Part shown: piece after piece, positions 26,752 to 35,556 of the stretch
How the letters are laid out: each line of letters begins with the position of its first letter
How positions within the stretch are numbered: position 1 is the first letter of the stretch
Assembly (NCBI GenBank): GCA_017551925.1
Contig: JAFZKA010000003.1
Span: 1-60,821 of the forward strand
Length of the DNA stretch: 60,821 nucleotides
Source of the DNA: Bacteroidaceae bacterium
Lineage (GTDB): Bacteria > Bacteroidota > Bacteroidia > Bacteroidales > Bacteroidaceae
Direction: 5' to 3'
Notes under the pieces: model-generated
Database searches by the model: none
Told to the model about the DNA's origin: nothing
What the model saw: only the letters and a program-made list of their open reading frames with translations
Position numbers and translations under genes: made by a program

Positions 26752-26775
26752 TATTAACTCCTAAATATCAACAGT

Positions 26776-26865
26776 ATGCCCAGCGGTAAAAAGAAAAAAA
26801 GACATAAGATGTCAACGCACAAGCGTAAAAAAAGACTGAGAAAGAACAGACATAAGAGCAAATAA
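26776..26865 (+). CDS. Very small basic AURKAIP1/COX24-domain protein
   Basis: This ORF of 29 codons encodes MPSGKKKKRHKMSTHKRKK followed by RLRKNRHKSK. It is almost entirely Lys/Arg/His. The pattern matches the bacterial AURKAIP1/COX24 (mS38-like) mini-proteins, annotated in many Bacteroidetes and thought to bind the ribosome. It lies between HU and a hairpin terminator and upstream of rng, and is too short for most gene callers. Confidence 0.85.
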   Translation: MPSGKKKKRHKMSTHKRKKRLRKNRHKSK

Positions 26866-26888
26866 GCCTGTTGTCTGCAAAACTCTGA

Positions 26889-26931
26889 AAGAACAAACTT
26901 GCCGTGAACCAAACCCGTCAGGTTTGTTCTT
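26889..26931 (+). terminator. Terminator after HU and the COX24-like ORF
   Basis: Arms AAGAACAAAC (26889-26898) and GTTTGTTCTT (26922-26931) form a perfect 10-bp stem followed by TTCTTT. The 23-base loop contains a further weak pairing. Confidence 0.65.
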
Positions 26932-26964
26932 TTCTTTATCAAACAATTGAACCATTAGACCCTG

Positions 26965-28536
26965 ATGACAAGCGAACTGACGATTAACGTCCAGCCCGAC
27001 AGCATACAGATAGCAATTACTGAAGACGGCGATCTGGTGGAATACCAGAAAGAGTCCCAGGAGGTGTCTTTTGCTGTAGGCAACCTGTACCTAGGCCGAG
27101 TCAAGAAACTTATGCCGGGACTTAACGCCTGTTTCGTTGACGTAGGGTGTGACAAGGAAGCGTTCCTGCACTACCAGGACCTGTGCCCGCAGTTCGCTTC
27201 ACTCAAACAATATGTAAAACAGGTCCGCTCCAACCGCAAGAAACTTGCACCGTTCGCCAAAGCGCAGCGGGTTCCGCTTGACGACAAGAGCGGGAGCATA
27301 ACATCGGTCGTAGAACAGGGCGATGAGATTATTGTCCAGGTAATCAAGGAGCCCATTTCCACCAAGGGGCCGCGCCTGACTGCCGAGGTCTCCATTGCAG
27401 GGCGTTTTGTAGTCCTGATACCTTTCGGCGACAAGGTTTCAGTATCATCAAAGATAAAGTCACCCGAGGAGCGCGCACGCCTCAAGCAACTCGTTCACAG
27501 CATCAAGCCCAAGAACTGCGGCGTAATAGTACGCACGGTGGCCGAGGGCAAACGTGTAGCGGAACTTGACAGCGAACTCTCCATACTGTATCGCCGGTGG
27601 GAGGACAGCCTTGTGCTTGCCCAGAAAGCCGAAAAACCGCCGCACCTGATATATGAGGAGACCAGCCGCACCATAGCCGTACTGCGCGACCTGCTCAACG
27701 CATCATTCACATCAATCCATGTAAATGATGAAAAGACATACAACGAGATCCGCGACTATGTTGAACTGATTGACTCCGACAAGGCTAACATTGTCAAACT
27801 CTACCAGGGCGAACTGCCCATATTTGACAATTTTGCCATAACCAAGCAGATCAAGTCATCATTCGGCCGCATTGTTTCATACAAAAGCGGCGCATACCTT
27901 GTAATAGAGCACACCGAGGCCCTGCATGTGGTCGATGTCAACTCCGGACACCGCATTAAGGCCGGAACACAGGAGGAGAACGCGCTTGAGGTGAACCTGG
28001 GTGCCGCCGATGAACTGGCACGCCAACTCCGTCTGCGCGATATGGGAGGAATCATTGTGGTTGATTTCATTGACATGGCATTGGCCGAGGACCGACAGAA
28101 ACTGTATGAACGCATGTGCCAGAACATGGAACGCGACCGTGCCAAGCACAACATTCTGCCATTGAGCAAGTTCGGTCTTATGCAGATTACCCGTCAGAGA
28201 GTCCGTCCGGTCATGGACGTACCTGTTGACGAGACCTGCCCCACATGTTTCGGCAAAGGCACTATAAGACCCTCAATACTGTTTGCCGACCAACTTGAGA
28301 ACAAGATAAGCCGTATGGTGAGACAGATGAAGATACGCCATTTCACTCTGTTTGTACACCCATACGTGTATGCGTACCTTACAAAAGGATTCTTTACGAT
28401 AAAACTGCGCTGGCAGTTCAAATACGGATTCGGAATCAATCTGCTCCCTGACCAGAACATGCCGTTCCTCTCTTACCGTTTCATAGACCTCAAGGGAGAG
28501 GAGATTGACATGAAGGAGGAATATGAAATCCTCTGA
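26965..28536 (+). CDS. rng: Ribonuclease E/G family endoribonuclease
   Basis: This 523-aa enzyme of RNase G length matures or degrades RNA. The N-terminal S1-like segment LYLGRVKKLMPGLNACFVDVG is followed by the catalytic Asp pair in VDVNSGHR (~300) and VVDFIDMA (~344). The Zn-link CPTCFGKG near residue 425 supports dimerisation. It lacks the long disordered C-terminal scaffold of RNase E. The gene converges on the glucosaminidase gene with only 4 bp between the stop codons, so the two transcripts must overlap at their 3' ends. Confidence 0.93.
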   Translation: MTSELTINVQPDSIQIAITEDGDLVEYQKESQEVSFAVGNLYLGRVKKLMPGLNACFVDVGCDKEAFLHYQDLCPQFASLKQYVKQVRSNRKKLAPFAKAQRVPLDDKSGSITSVVEQGDEIIVQVIKEPISTKGPRLTAEVSIAGRFVVLIPFGDKVSVSSKIKSPEERARLKQLVHSIKPKNCGVIVRTVAEGKRVAELDSELSILYRRWEDSLVLAQKAEKPPHLIYEETSRTIAVLRDLLNASFTSIHVNDEKTYNEIRDYVELIDSDKANIVKLYQGELPIFDNFAITKQIKSSFGRIVSYKSGAYLVIEHTEALHVVDVNSGHRIKAGTQEENALEVNLGAADELARQLRLRDMGGIIVVDFIDMALAEDRQKLYERMCQNMERDRAKHNILPLSKFGLMQITRQRVRPVMDVPVDETCPTCFGKGTIRPSILFADQLENKISRMVRQMKIRHFTLFVHPYVYAYLTKGFFTIKLRWQFKYGFGINLLPDQNMPFLSYRFIDLKGEEIDMKEEYEIL

Positions 28537-28540
28537 AAAC

Positions 28541-29437
28541 CTACCTTAACAACAGAGTCATACCGGTAACCAGCGGATTGTCATCAGATATCCTGTTACG
28601 TTTGGACAGTGATGACACTTTTATGCCGAACTGCTGTGAAATTGACCACAGACTGTCACCTTTCTTTACCACATAGGTCCTGTGCTCCTTATCGGCACGG
28701 GCCTTTTTTCGTTCAAGATAGATAAGCGTTCCGACCGGAGGGGTAAACTTGCGGTTCACCTCATTGAAACGGCGCAGAAGACTGAGTTGCATGCCGTACT
28801 CGCGGGCGATATCCTTTAATGTTTCATCTTCACGCAGGCGGACGCAACGCTGCCCGTTGACCAGCAGGGGCTGATGCGGAACCTGACCGGGTTTAAGACG
28901 GACCCCGCTGCGGCCGTCAAAGCGGTCAAGCCCGTAGCGCTCTATAAGTTCAATGAGTTTAGTGGCGTATGTAGGACTGGTGGCGTAACCGGCAGCCTTG
29001 AGGCCCTTTGCCCACCCCTTGTAATCAGTGGCTCCCAACTTGAAAAGCGACTGATAGCGTGCACCGTTGACAAGGAACAGGGAGTGGTCACTGAAAGACT
29101 CCTCGGCATTGCGGTAGCAACGGAAACACTCCTGCCTTTCATCATCGTCATGGTACATCTTGCGGCCCTTCCAGTCACTGTGACACTTTATGCCGAAATG
29201 GTTGTTGCATTTTGAAGCGAGCGTGCTGCGCCCCGCATCGGACTCAAGCAGACCTTGCGCAAGGGTAATACTGGCCGGAATTCCGTATTTTTTCATCTGT
29301 TCCACAGCCAGCCCGCTGTATTTGGATATATAATCAGAATAGGCATCCTTGACGTTTCCGTTGACCGCGGTATTCTGTACCGAGCATGAAGTTACCGCTA
29401 AGAGCAGAAACAGTATGGCTGGGCGGATTGTTTTCAT
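28541..29437 (-). CDS. Glucosaminidase-domain lipoprotein with LysM repeats
   Basis: This 298-aa lipoprotein has a signal peptide ending AVTSC (C18). A FlgJ/LytG-type glucosaminidase domain (about 40-170) carries LAQGLLESDAGRS, whose Glu is the likely general acid, and FGIKCH. Two LysM modules follow (about 200-245 and 252-298, the second starting TYVVKKGDSLWSISQQFG) for peptidoglycan binding. It should cut glycan strands in the periplasm. It is divergent from cdd and convergent with rng. Confidence 0.88.
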   Translation of the reverse strand: MKTIRPAILFLLLAVTSCSVQNTAVNGNVKDAYSDYISKYSGLAVEQMKKYGIPASITLAQGLLESDAGRSTLASKCNNHFGIKCHSDWKGRKMYHDDDERQECFRCYRNAEESFSDHSLFLVNGARYQSLFKLGATDYKGWAKGLKAAGYATSPTYATKLIELIERYGLDRFDGRSGVRLKPGQVPHQPLLVNGQRCVRLREDETLKDIAREYGMQLSLLRRFNEVNRKFTPPVGTLIYLERKKARADKEHRTYVVKKGDSLWSISQQFGIKVSSLSKRNRISDDNPLVTGMTLLLR

Positions 29438-29458
29438 TATGATGCCGATTGGATAGTG

Positions 29459-29485
29459 CGAAGTTAAATAAAAAAACTAACTTAG
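29459..29485. promoter_or_regulatory. Possible divergent promoters between the glucosaminidase gene and cdd
   Basis: Minus-strand TAACTTCG (29459-29466) and plus-strand TAACTTAG (29478-29485) each match TAnnTTTG with one mismatch, at suitable distances from the two start codons. Confidence 0.35.
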
Positions 29486-29508
29486 CACCCCGAACAACAG
29501 ACAACAGT

Positions 29509-29991
29509 ATGAAAAAGTTCAGCCATACCGTAAATTGGAGCGTATTGAGCCAGGAAGAACTGGAAAACAATGACCTGATGCTGGTAAAGGCAGCCCAGGA
29601 GGCTACGGCCGGCAGTTGGTCACCCTACTCCGGTTTCAGCGTGGGTGCCGCACTTCTGCTTGATGACGGCACCGTGGTTACAGGCAGCAACCAGGAGAAC
29701 GCCGCATACCCTTCAGGGCTATGCGCCGAAAGAACGGCACTGTTCGCAGCCGGACACGCCCACCCCGGCAAGGCGGTGGTGGCATTGGCCATAGCCGCAC
29801 GCAATAAAAATGGATTCACGGCGCAGCCCATTACCCCATGCGGAGCCTGCCGTCAGGTACTGGCCGAGACTGAGCAGCGCGGAGGCAAACCCATCCGTTA
29901 CATACTTTACGGAACCCAAGGCACCATGATCATTGAAGGCGGTACAGACGCCATACTGCCATTCTGTTTCGGTGCGGACTCAATGAAATGA
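29509..29991 (+). CDS. cdd: Cytidine deaminase
   Basis: This 160-aa enzyme converts cytidine and deoxycytidine to uridine forms in pyrimidine salvage. Zn ligands are C72 (CAE, with catalytic E74) and C111/C114 in PCGACRQ, the pattern of small tetrameric Cdd. The substrate motif SPYSGFSVGAALL is present. The start MKKFSHT is chosen; 20 extra in-frame codons upstream lack similarity and overlap the promoter region. Confidence 0.93.
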   Translation: MKKFSHTVNWSVLSQEELENNDLMLVKAAQEATAGSWSPYSGFSVGAALLLDDGTVVTGSNQENAAYPSGLCAERTALFAAGHAHPGKAVVALAIAARNKNGFTAQPITPCGACRQVLAETEQRGGKPIRYILYGTQGTMIIEGGTDAILPFCFGADSMK

Positions 29992-30011
29992 CTTTTATAA
30001 TTATTTAATAT

Positions 30012-30071
30012 GCCACAGTGTCACAATGAATGCTGTGGCACAATGTTTGTTGCATAATGTGCAGCATTATA
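30012..30071. promoter_or_regulatory. Inverted repeats between cdd and grpE
   Basis: TGCCACAG (30012-30019) pairs with CTGTGGCA (30034-30041). ATAATG/CATTAT (30056-30071) forms a second, shorter repeat 14 bp before the grpE ATG. No T-run follows the first, so it looks more like an operator or leader structure than a terminator. It is not a CIRCE (HrcA) element. Confidence 0.4.
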
Positions 30072-30084
30072 AGTACAAGCAGAA

Positions 30085-30693
30085 ATGAGTAAAGGAAACA
30101 AACATAAGATGTCAGAAAAATTCCAATCTGAAAAAGACCAGGAGAAAGAGATTCTGAACGATGCCGGCCAGCAGGACGCATCGGCACAGGAACAGGAGAC
30201 AGCAGAACAGCAGCAGGAAGAACCTAAGGAGGAGACCGTTGAGGACAAGTTAGCCAAGGCCGAAGCTGAGGCAGCAGACCTCAAGGACCGCCTGCTCCGC
30301 CAGATGGCCGAGTTTGACAACTACCGCAAACGCACCATGAAGGAGAAAGCCGACATTATACTGAACGGCAGTGCCGGCGTTGTAACTGACATTCTCCCTG
30401 TGATAGATGATCTTGAAAGGGCTATCGCCAACTCTGCAAAATCAGAGGATTTCGGCGCGCTGAAAGAGGGCATTGAACTCATCTACAACAAACTGATGCA
30501 TATTCTTGAGCAGAAGGGTTTGCAGAAAATCTCGCCCAAGAACGAACCTTTTGACACTGATTTCCATGAGGCCATTGCCATGATTCCCGCTCCCAGCGAG
30601 GATCTCAAGGGCAAGGTTCTGGACTGTGCTATTGACGGATACAAACTGAATGACAAAGTACTGCGCCATGCAAAAGTGGCCGTAGGAGAATAA
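30085..30693 (+). CDS. grpE: Nucleotide exchange factor GrpE
   Basis: This 202-aa cochaperone of DnaK has a Glu/Gln-rich disordered N-terminus (about 1-65), a long coiled coil (about 66-130, including [19 protein letters not shown]) and a C-terminal beta-wing ([16 protein letters not shown]). It releases ADP from DnaK. dnaJ follows by 4 bp, so the two cochaperones are made together; dnaK is not in the window. Confidence 0.95.
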   Translation: MSKGNKHKMSEKFQSEKDQEKEILNDAGQQDASAQEQETAEQQQEEPKEETVEDKLAKAEAEAADLKDRLLRQMAEFDNYRKRTMKEKADIILNGSAGVVTDILPVIDDLERAIANSAKSEDFGALKEGIELIYNKLMHILEQKGLQKISPKNEPFDTDFHEAIAMIPAPSEDLKGKVLDCAIDGYKLNDKVLRHAKVAVGE

Positions 30694-30697
30694 AGAT

Positions 30698-31867
30698 ATG
30701 GCAAAAAGAGATTATTACGAGGTGCTTGAGGTCCCCAAGACCGCTACTGCCGATGAGATAAAGAAGGCTTACCGCAAAAAAGCCATCCAGTACCACCCTG
30801 ACAAGAACCCCGGTGACAAAGAGGCCGAGGAGAAATTCAAGGAGGCTGCCGAGGCATACAGCGTATTGAGCGACCCTGACAAACGTGCCAAATATGACCA
30901 GTTCGGATTTGAGGGCCTGAACGGCGCATCCGGATTCGGCGGAGGCGGCGGATTCAGCGGTGCCGGTATGTCAATGGACGATATATTCTCAATGTTCGGC
31001 GACATTTTCGGCGGCGGCGGATTCGGCGGTTTCAGCGGATTCGGCGGCAGCCGTACACGTCAGCGCGGTGACCGCAAGCAGCGCGGCTCAGACCTCAGGG
31101 TCAAGGTTGCGCTCACCCTTGAGGAGATAAACACCGGCGTAACCAAGAAATTCAAACTCAAGAAACTGGTTCCCTGCCAGCACTGCAAGGGTACAGGAGC
31201 AAAAGACGGTTCTGCCGCAGAGACCTGCCCTGACTGCCACGGTTCAGGCGTGGTGATGCGCACCCAGCAGAGTTTCTTCGGTGTGGTACAGACGCAGACC
31301 GTATGCCCCCGTTGCGGCGGTGAAGGCAAGATTATCAAAGACCGTTGCCCGCACTGCAGCGGTGACGGCGTGGTTTACGGTGAAGAGATTGTTGAGATAA
31401 ACATACCAGCCGGTGTTGCCGAGGGCATGCAACTCTCAGTTGAGGGCAAGGGTAATGCCGGCAAGCACAACGGCTACAACGGCAATCTGCTGGTTCTGAT
31501 TGAGGAGATTCCCCACAAGGATCTGGTGCGTGACGAGAACGACCTGGTTTACAACCTGCTGCTCACGGTACCGCAGGCCGCACTTGGAGGAGCCATTGAG
31601 ATACCCACGCTTGACGGTGCCGTCAAACTCAAGATAGAGCCGGGAACACAGCCGGGCAAGATGCTGCGTCTGCGCGGCAAGGGACTGCCCGAACTGAACA
31701 GCAGCCGCCGCGGCGACATGATTGTGAACGTAAGCGTATATATACCCGAAACACTGTCCAAGGATGAGAAACAGGCCATGGAGAAGTTCCAGACATCGGA
31801 CCATTTCCAGCCCACCCAATCAATCAAGGAAAAGTTGTTCCGCAAGTTCCGCAGTTATTTTGACTAA
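30698..31867 (+). CDS. dnaJ: Chaperone protein DnaJ
   Basis: This 389-aa class A J-protein has a J domain with YHPDKNPG (HPD at 33-35), a Gly/Phe-rich linker (about 75-125), a zinc domain with four CxxCxGxG repeats ([32 protein letters not shown]) and the C-terminal substrate-binding domains. It stimulates the DnaK ATPase and delivers unfolded clients. It is cotranscribed with grpE, and folC follows by 6 bp. Confidence 0.97.
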   Translation: MAKRDYYEVLEVPKTATADEIKKAYRKKAIQYHPDKNPGDKEAEEKFKEAAEAYSVLSDPDKRAKYDQFGFEGLNGASGFGGGGGFSGAGMSMDDIFSMFGDIFGGGGFGGFSGFGGSRTRQRGDRKQRGSDLRVKVALTLEEINTGVTKKFKLKKLVPCQHCKGTGAKDGSAAETCPDCHGSGVVMRTQQSFFGVVQTQTVCPRCGGEGKIIKDRCPHCSGDGVVYGEEIVEINIPAGVAEGMQLSVEGKGNAGKHNGYNGNLLVLIEEIPHKDLVRDENDLVYNLLLTVPQAALGGAIEIPTLDGAVKLKIEPGTQPGKMLRLRGKGLPELNSSRRGDMIVNVSVYIPETLSKDEKQAMEKFQTSDHFQPTQSIKEKLFRKFRSYFD

Positions 31868-31873
31868 ACGATA

Positions 31874-33187
31874 ATGACTTATCAGGAAGCTGTAGAGTAT
31901 CTCTACACACAGACACCCCTTTTCCAGAACGTAGGCCAGGAAGCATACAAGGAAGGCCTCTACAACACGGTGACGATTGACCGTTACCTGGGTTGCCCCC
32001 ATAAACTGTACAAAACCATACACGTGGCCGGCACCAACGGCAAAGGCAGCGTGTCACACACCCTGGCCGCCATACTGCAGGCATCGGGTTACAAGACCGG
32101 ACTTTACACCTCACCCCATCTGACCGATTTCCGTGAGCGTATTAGGGTCAACGGCAAGCCCGTAAGCCCCGACTTTGTAGTCAAATTCATTGAAAAGAAC
32201 CGCGATTTCCTGGAGCCGCTGCACCCATCATTCTTTGAGGTTACCACGGCAATGGCTTTCAGTTGGTTCGCCGAGCAGGAGGTTGACATTGCAGTTATTG
32301 AAACAGGTCTTGGAGGCCGTCTTGACTGCACCAACATAATCAAACCGGTACTTTCCATAATCACCAACATAGGTTTTGACCACACAAAATTCCTTGGCAG
32401 CACACTGCCCGGGATTGCCTTTGAAAAGGCCGGAATAATCAAGAAGAACGTTCCGGTAGTGATAGGCGAATATACCGATGAGACCCGTCCTGTTTTTGAG
32501 CGCAAGGCCGAAGAGGTGGGCACGCGGATAGTGTTCGCTCAGGATGATTGTAAAATCATTTCGCACAAATACGTAAATCCGTCAAAGGTTGTCTATGAGA
32601 CGGCCGAACTGCCGCAACTGGAGAGCGGACTGGCCGGTTTGTGTCAGGACAAGAATGCCAACACCATTCTGACAGCAGTGAGTGAACTCAAGCGCAAGAA
32701 GTTTGACATCACTGAGGCCGCCGTCAGAAAAGGATTCAAGGATGTCTGCCGCATGACAGGTCTGCGCGGACGCTGGCAACTTGTCAGAAAGAAGCCTGAC
32801 ATTATTTGTGACACCGGCCACAACAGCCACGGTCTCAAATACATAGCACAGCATCTGGAGGAACTCTCGTCAAAACCAGGATTCGGCCAGTTGCGCATAG
32901 TGTTGGGCATGGTGAATGACAAGGACGTGTCTCAGGTTCTGGCCATCATGCCGCGCAATGCAAGGTATTATTTCACCCAGGCATCGGTCAAGAGGGCGCT
33001 TGACGCAAGTTCGCTCAGGGAGATGGCACGTGAAGCCGGACTGACGGGAAGAGTCTATCGGACCGTGGCACAGGCAGTCAGCACGGCACAGCGTGAGGCA
33101 TCAGCCAACGACCTGATTTTTGTGGGAGGCAGCACATTCGTGGTGGCAGACCTGCTTACAATGCGCGAATTCTTTATTCAAGGCTGA
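31874..33187 (+). CDS. folC: Folylpolyglutamate synthase / dihydrofolate synthase
   Basis: This 437-aa Mur-ligase-family enzyme has the P-loop GTNGKGSVSHTLA (about residue 53), then the folate loop YTSPHLTDFRERIRVNG, IETGLGGRLDCTN and the C-terminal ligase domain with CDTGHN. It adds glutamates to folates and may also form dihydrofolate. It follows dnaJ closely and is the last gene before the sugar operon promoter. Confidence 0.93.
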   Translation: MTYQEAVEYLYTQTPLFQNVGQEAYKEGLYNTVTIDRYLGCPHKLYKTIHVAGTNGKGSVSHTLAAILQASGYKTGLYTSPHLTDFRERIRVNGKPVSPDFVVKFIEKNRDFLEPLHPSFFEVTTAMAFSWFAEQEVDIAVIETGLGGRLDCTNIIKPVLSIITNIGFDHTKFLGSTLPGIAFEKAGIIKKNVPVVIGEYTDETRPVFERKAEEVGTRIVFAQDDCKIISHKYVNPSKVVYETAELPQLESGLAGLCQDKNANTILTAVSELKRKKFDITEAAVRKGFKDVCRMTGLRGRWQLVRKKPDIICDTGHNSHGLKYIAQHLEELSSKPGFGQLRIVLGMVNDKDVSQVLAIMPRNARYYFTQASVKRALDASSLREMAREAGLTGRVYRTVAQAVSTAQREASANDLIFVGGSTFVVADLLTMREFFIQG

Positions 33188-33220
33188 AAAAAACCGCTTT
33201 TCACTTGGAATAGTATCTGA

Positions 33221-33270
33221 AATTGGCTTAATTTGCGTTGTTTTATTTTAATAACAATATAAAGCCAATT
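33221..33270 (+). promoter_or_regulatory. Promoter and candidate operator of the galactose/arabinose operon
   Basis: TTAATTTG (33228-33235) is a near-match to the -7 box. It is enclosed by a 9-bp inverted repeat AATTGGCTT (33221-33229) and AAGCCAATT (33262-33270). The repeat spans the expected transcription start and ends 7 bp before the galM ATG, so it could be an operator or a leader stem. Confidence 0.5.
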
Positions 33271-33277
33271 ATACTAT

Positions 33278-34363
33278 ATGAGCAATTTCTTTGTGAAAGA
33301 CAATCTGGCCGGCCTCAAAAGGGAGGATTTCCAGGCTACAGTTCAAGGTAAAAACGTTGACCTTTTCATTCTTAAGAACAAGAAAGGCAGTGAGATAGCA
33401 GTCACAAACTATGCCGGCGCACTGTGCGCGGTCATGATGCCTGACCGTAACGGCAAGATGGAGAGCGTGGTCTGGGGCCACGACAGTCTGCAGCACGTGA
33501 TTGACAGTGAGGAAATTTATCTGAGCGTGCTTATCGGCCGCTACGGCAACCGCATTGCAAACGGCAAGTTCTCACTTGACGGCAAACAATATACACTGGC
33601 CATCAACAATGACCCCAACAGCCTTCACGGAGGTCCCACAGGTTTCCACAAACGTATTTTTGACGCAGAACAAACTGACCAGCAGACTCTGCACCTGCAC
33701 TATCTGTGCAAGGACGGTGAGGAGGGTTTCCCCGGCAACCTGGACGTAAATGTGACCTACCGTCTGACCGATGACAACGAACTGGCCATAGAGTATGAGG
33801 CAACTACTGACAAGAAGACCGTTGTATGCCTTACCAACCATGCCTATTTCACACTGAACGGCATGAAGAAAAACCCCCTGACGGTTCTTGACTATGACCT
33901 GACAATAAACGCCGACCATTATATTCCTATTGACAATACAGCCATACCTCTTGGCACGATTGACAAGGTTGAGGGCACTCCGTTTGATTTCCGCACCCCG
34001 CACAAGGTGGGTGACCGCATTGAGCAGGGTATCCAGACCAAGAACGGCAACGGATATGACCACTGCTGGGTACTCAACAAGCGCGAGCCCGGTGAACTGA
34101 GTTTTGCTGTAAAGTGCGTTGATCCCGCAAGCGGCCGCACCCTGGAGTGCTACACCACAGAACCTGGAGTACAGTGCTATTCAGGCAACTACTGCAGCGG
34201 CAGCACCTGCGCCCACGGCTCCACACTGCCCAAGCGCTGCGCCATCTGCTTTGAGGCCGAGCACTTCCCCGACAGTCCCAACCGTCCTTACTTCCCAAGC
34301 ACGGTACTGAATCCGGGAGAGGTCTATACACAGACAACAATCTATCGTTTCGGAGTGGAATAA
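33278..34363 (+). CDS. galM: Aldose 1-epimerase, cytoplasmic
   Basis: This 361-aa mutarotase has no signal peptide. Typical GalM elements are GRYGNRIANGKF, LHGGPTGFHKRIF, the catalytic His in TNHAYFTLNG and the C-terminal Glu in CFEAEHFPDSPN. It converts beta- to alpha-galactose for the kinase encoded 9 bp downstream, and could also act on arabinose or glucose. It is the first gene of the operon and one of three epimerases in this locus. Confidence 0.92.
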   Translation: MSNFFVKDNLAGLKREDFQATVQGKNVDLFILKNKKGSEIAVTNYAGALCAVMMPDRNGKMESVVWGHDSLQHVIDSEEIYLSVLIGRYGNRIANGKFSLDGKQYTLAINNDPNSLHGGPTGFHKRIFDAEQTDQQTLHLHYLCKDGEEGFPGNLDVNVTYRLTDDNELAIEYEATTDKKTVVCLTNHAYFTLNGMKKNPLTVLDYDLTINADHYIPIDNTAIPLGTIDKVEGTPFDFRTPHKVGDRIEQGIQTKNGNGYDHCWVLNKREPGELSFAVKCVDPASGRTLECYTTEPGVQCYSGNYCSGSTCAHGSTLPKRCAICFEAEHFPDSPNRPYFPSTVLNPGEVYTQTTIYRFGVE

Positions 34364-34372
34364 TCCCTGTCT

Positions 34373-35527
34373 ATGGATACAGCCATTCTGAGAAACAGGT
34401 TCCGCGAGCAGTTCGGTACAAGCGGAGACCTGTACTTTTCGCCCGGGCGCATCAACCTGATCGGTGAACACACTGATTACAATGGCGGTTTTGTATTTCC
34501 AGGCGCCGTTGACAAGGGCATTACCATAGAAATATACCGTAACGGTTCACGCAAGGTATGCCTGCTGGCACTTGACCAGAAGGAGCACAACTACGTGGAG
34601 TTCACGCTCGATGACACCTCAAAACCAGAGGAGCATTGGGCGTGTTACGTTTTCGGTGTATGCAAGGAGTTGGAAAAGCGCGGAGTCACGCTGGGTGGAT
34701 TCAATGCCGCCATTACAGGTGATGTTCCGCTTGGAGCAGGCATGTCATCATCGGCAGCACTTGAAAGCGTGTTTGCATTTGCGCTGAACACCATGTTCGC
34801 CGGCGGACGCGTTGACAAGTTTGAACTGGCCAAGATAGGTCAGGCCACCGAGCACAACTACTGCGGAGTGAACTGCGGAATAATGGACCAGTTCGCCTCT
34901 GTGTTCGGCAAGGAGGGGTGCCTTATCCGTCTGGACTGCCGCTCACTGGAGTACGAGTATTTCCCGTTTGATCCAAAGGGATACACTCTGGTGCTCATTG
35001 ACTCATGTGTAAAGCACACTTTAGGAAACGAGTATAACGAGCGTCGTGAAAGTTGTGAGAAAGCGGTGGCCGCAGTGGCAAGCCAGTGGATTGGTGTAGA
35101 GTCTCTGCGCGATGTTGACTACGCCATGCTGGATTCGGTAAAGAGTATGATTTCAGACACCGACTACCGCCGCGCCAAATATATTCTTGATGAAAAAGAA
35201 CGCGTACTGGCCGTGTGTAGCGCCCTGAATGAGGGCAACTACCAACTGGTGGGACAAAAGATGTATGAGACCCACTGGGGGCTGAGCCGTGATTACACGG
35301 TAAGTTGCCCGGAACTGGATTTTCTGGTAGAGACGGCACAGGAGTGCGGTGTAACCGGAAGCCGCATAATGGGCGGCGGATTCGGAGGCTGCACACTCAA
35401 TCTGGTGCGTGACACCCTTTATGACAAATTCATTTCAAAAGCCACCCGTGAGTATTCACGCAAGTTCGGAATCATACCCAAGGTCTATCGCGTGGTTATC
35501 GGTGACGGCTCAAGGAAACTGCAATAA
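34373..35527 (+). CDS. galK: Galactokinase
   Basis: This 384-aa GHMP kinase has the galactose signature GRINLIGEHTDYNGG, the ATP-binding loop PLGAGMSSSAALES and motif 3 GSRIMGGGFGGCT. It phosphorylates alpha-galactose at C1. galT and galE of the Leloir pathway are not in this window. It is placed between two aldose epimerase genes, 9 bp after the first and 29 bp before the second. Confidence 0.95.
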   Translation: MDTAILRNRFREQFGTSGDLYFSPGRINLIGEHTDYNGGFVFPGAVDKGITIEIYRNGSRKVCLLALDQKEHNYVEFTLDDTSKPEEHWACYVFGVCKELEKRGVTLGGFNAAITGDVPLGAGMSSSAALESVFAFALNTMFAGGRVDKFELAKIGQATEHNYCGVNCGIMDQFASVFGKEGCLIRLDCRSLEYEYFPFDPKGYTLVLIDSCVKHTLGNEYNERRESCEKAVAAVASQWIGVESLRDVDYAMLDSVKSMISDTDYRRAKYILDEKERVLAVCSALNEGNYQLVGQKMYETHWGLSRDYTVSCPELDFLVETAQECGVTGSRIMGGGFGGCTLNLVRDTLYDKFISKATREYSRKFGIIPKVYRVVIGDGSRKLQ

Positions 35528-35556
35528 TTCATTAATCAACTAAATAACAAACCAAA

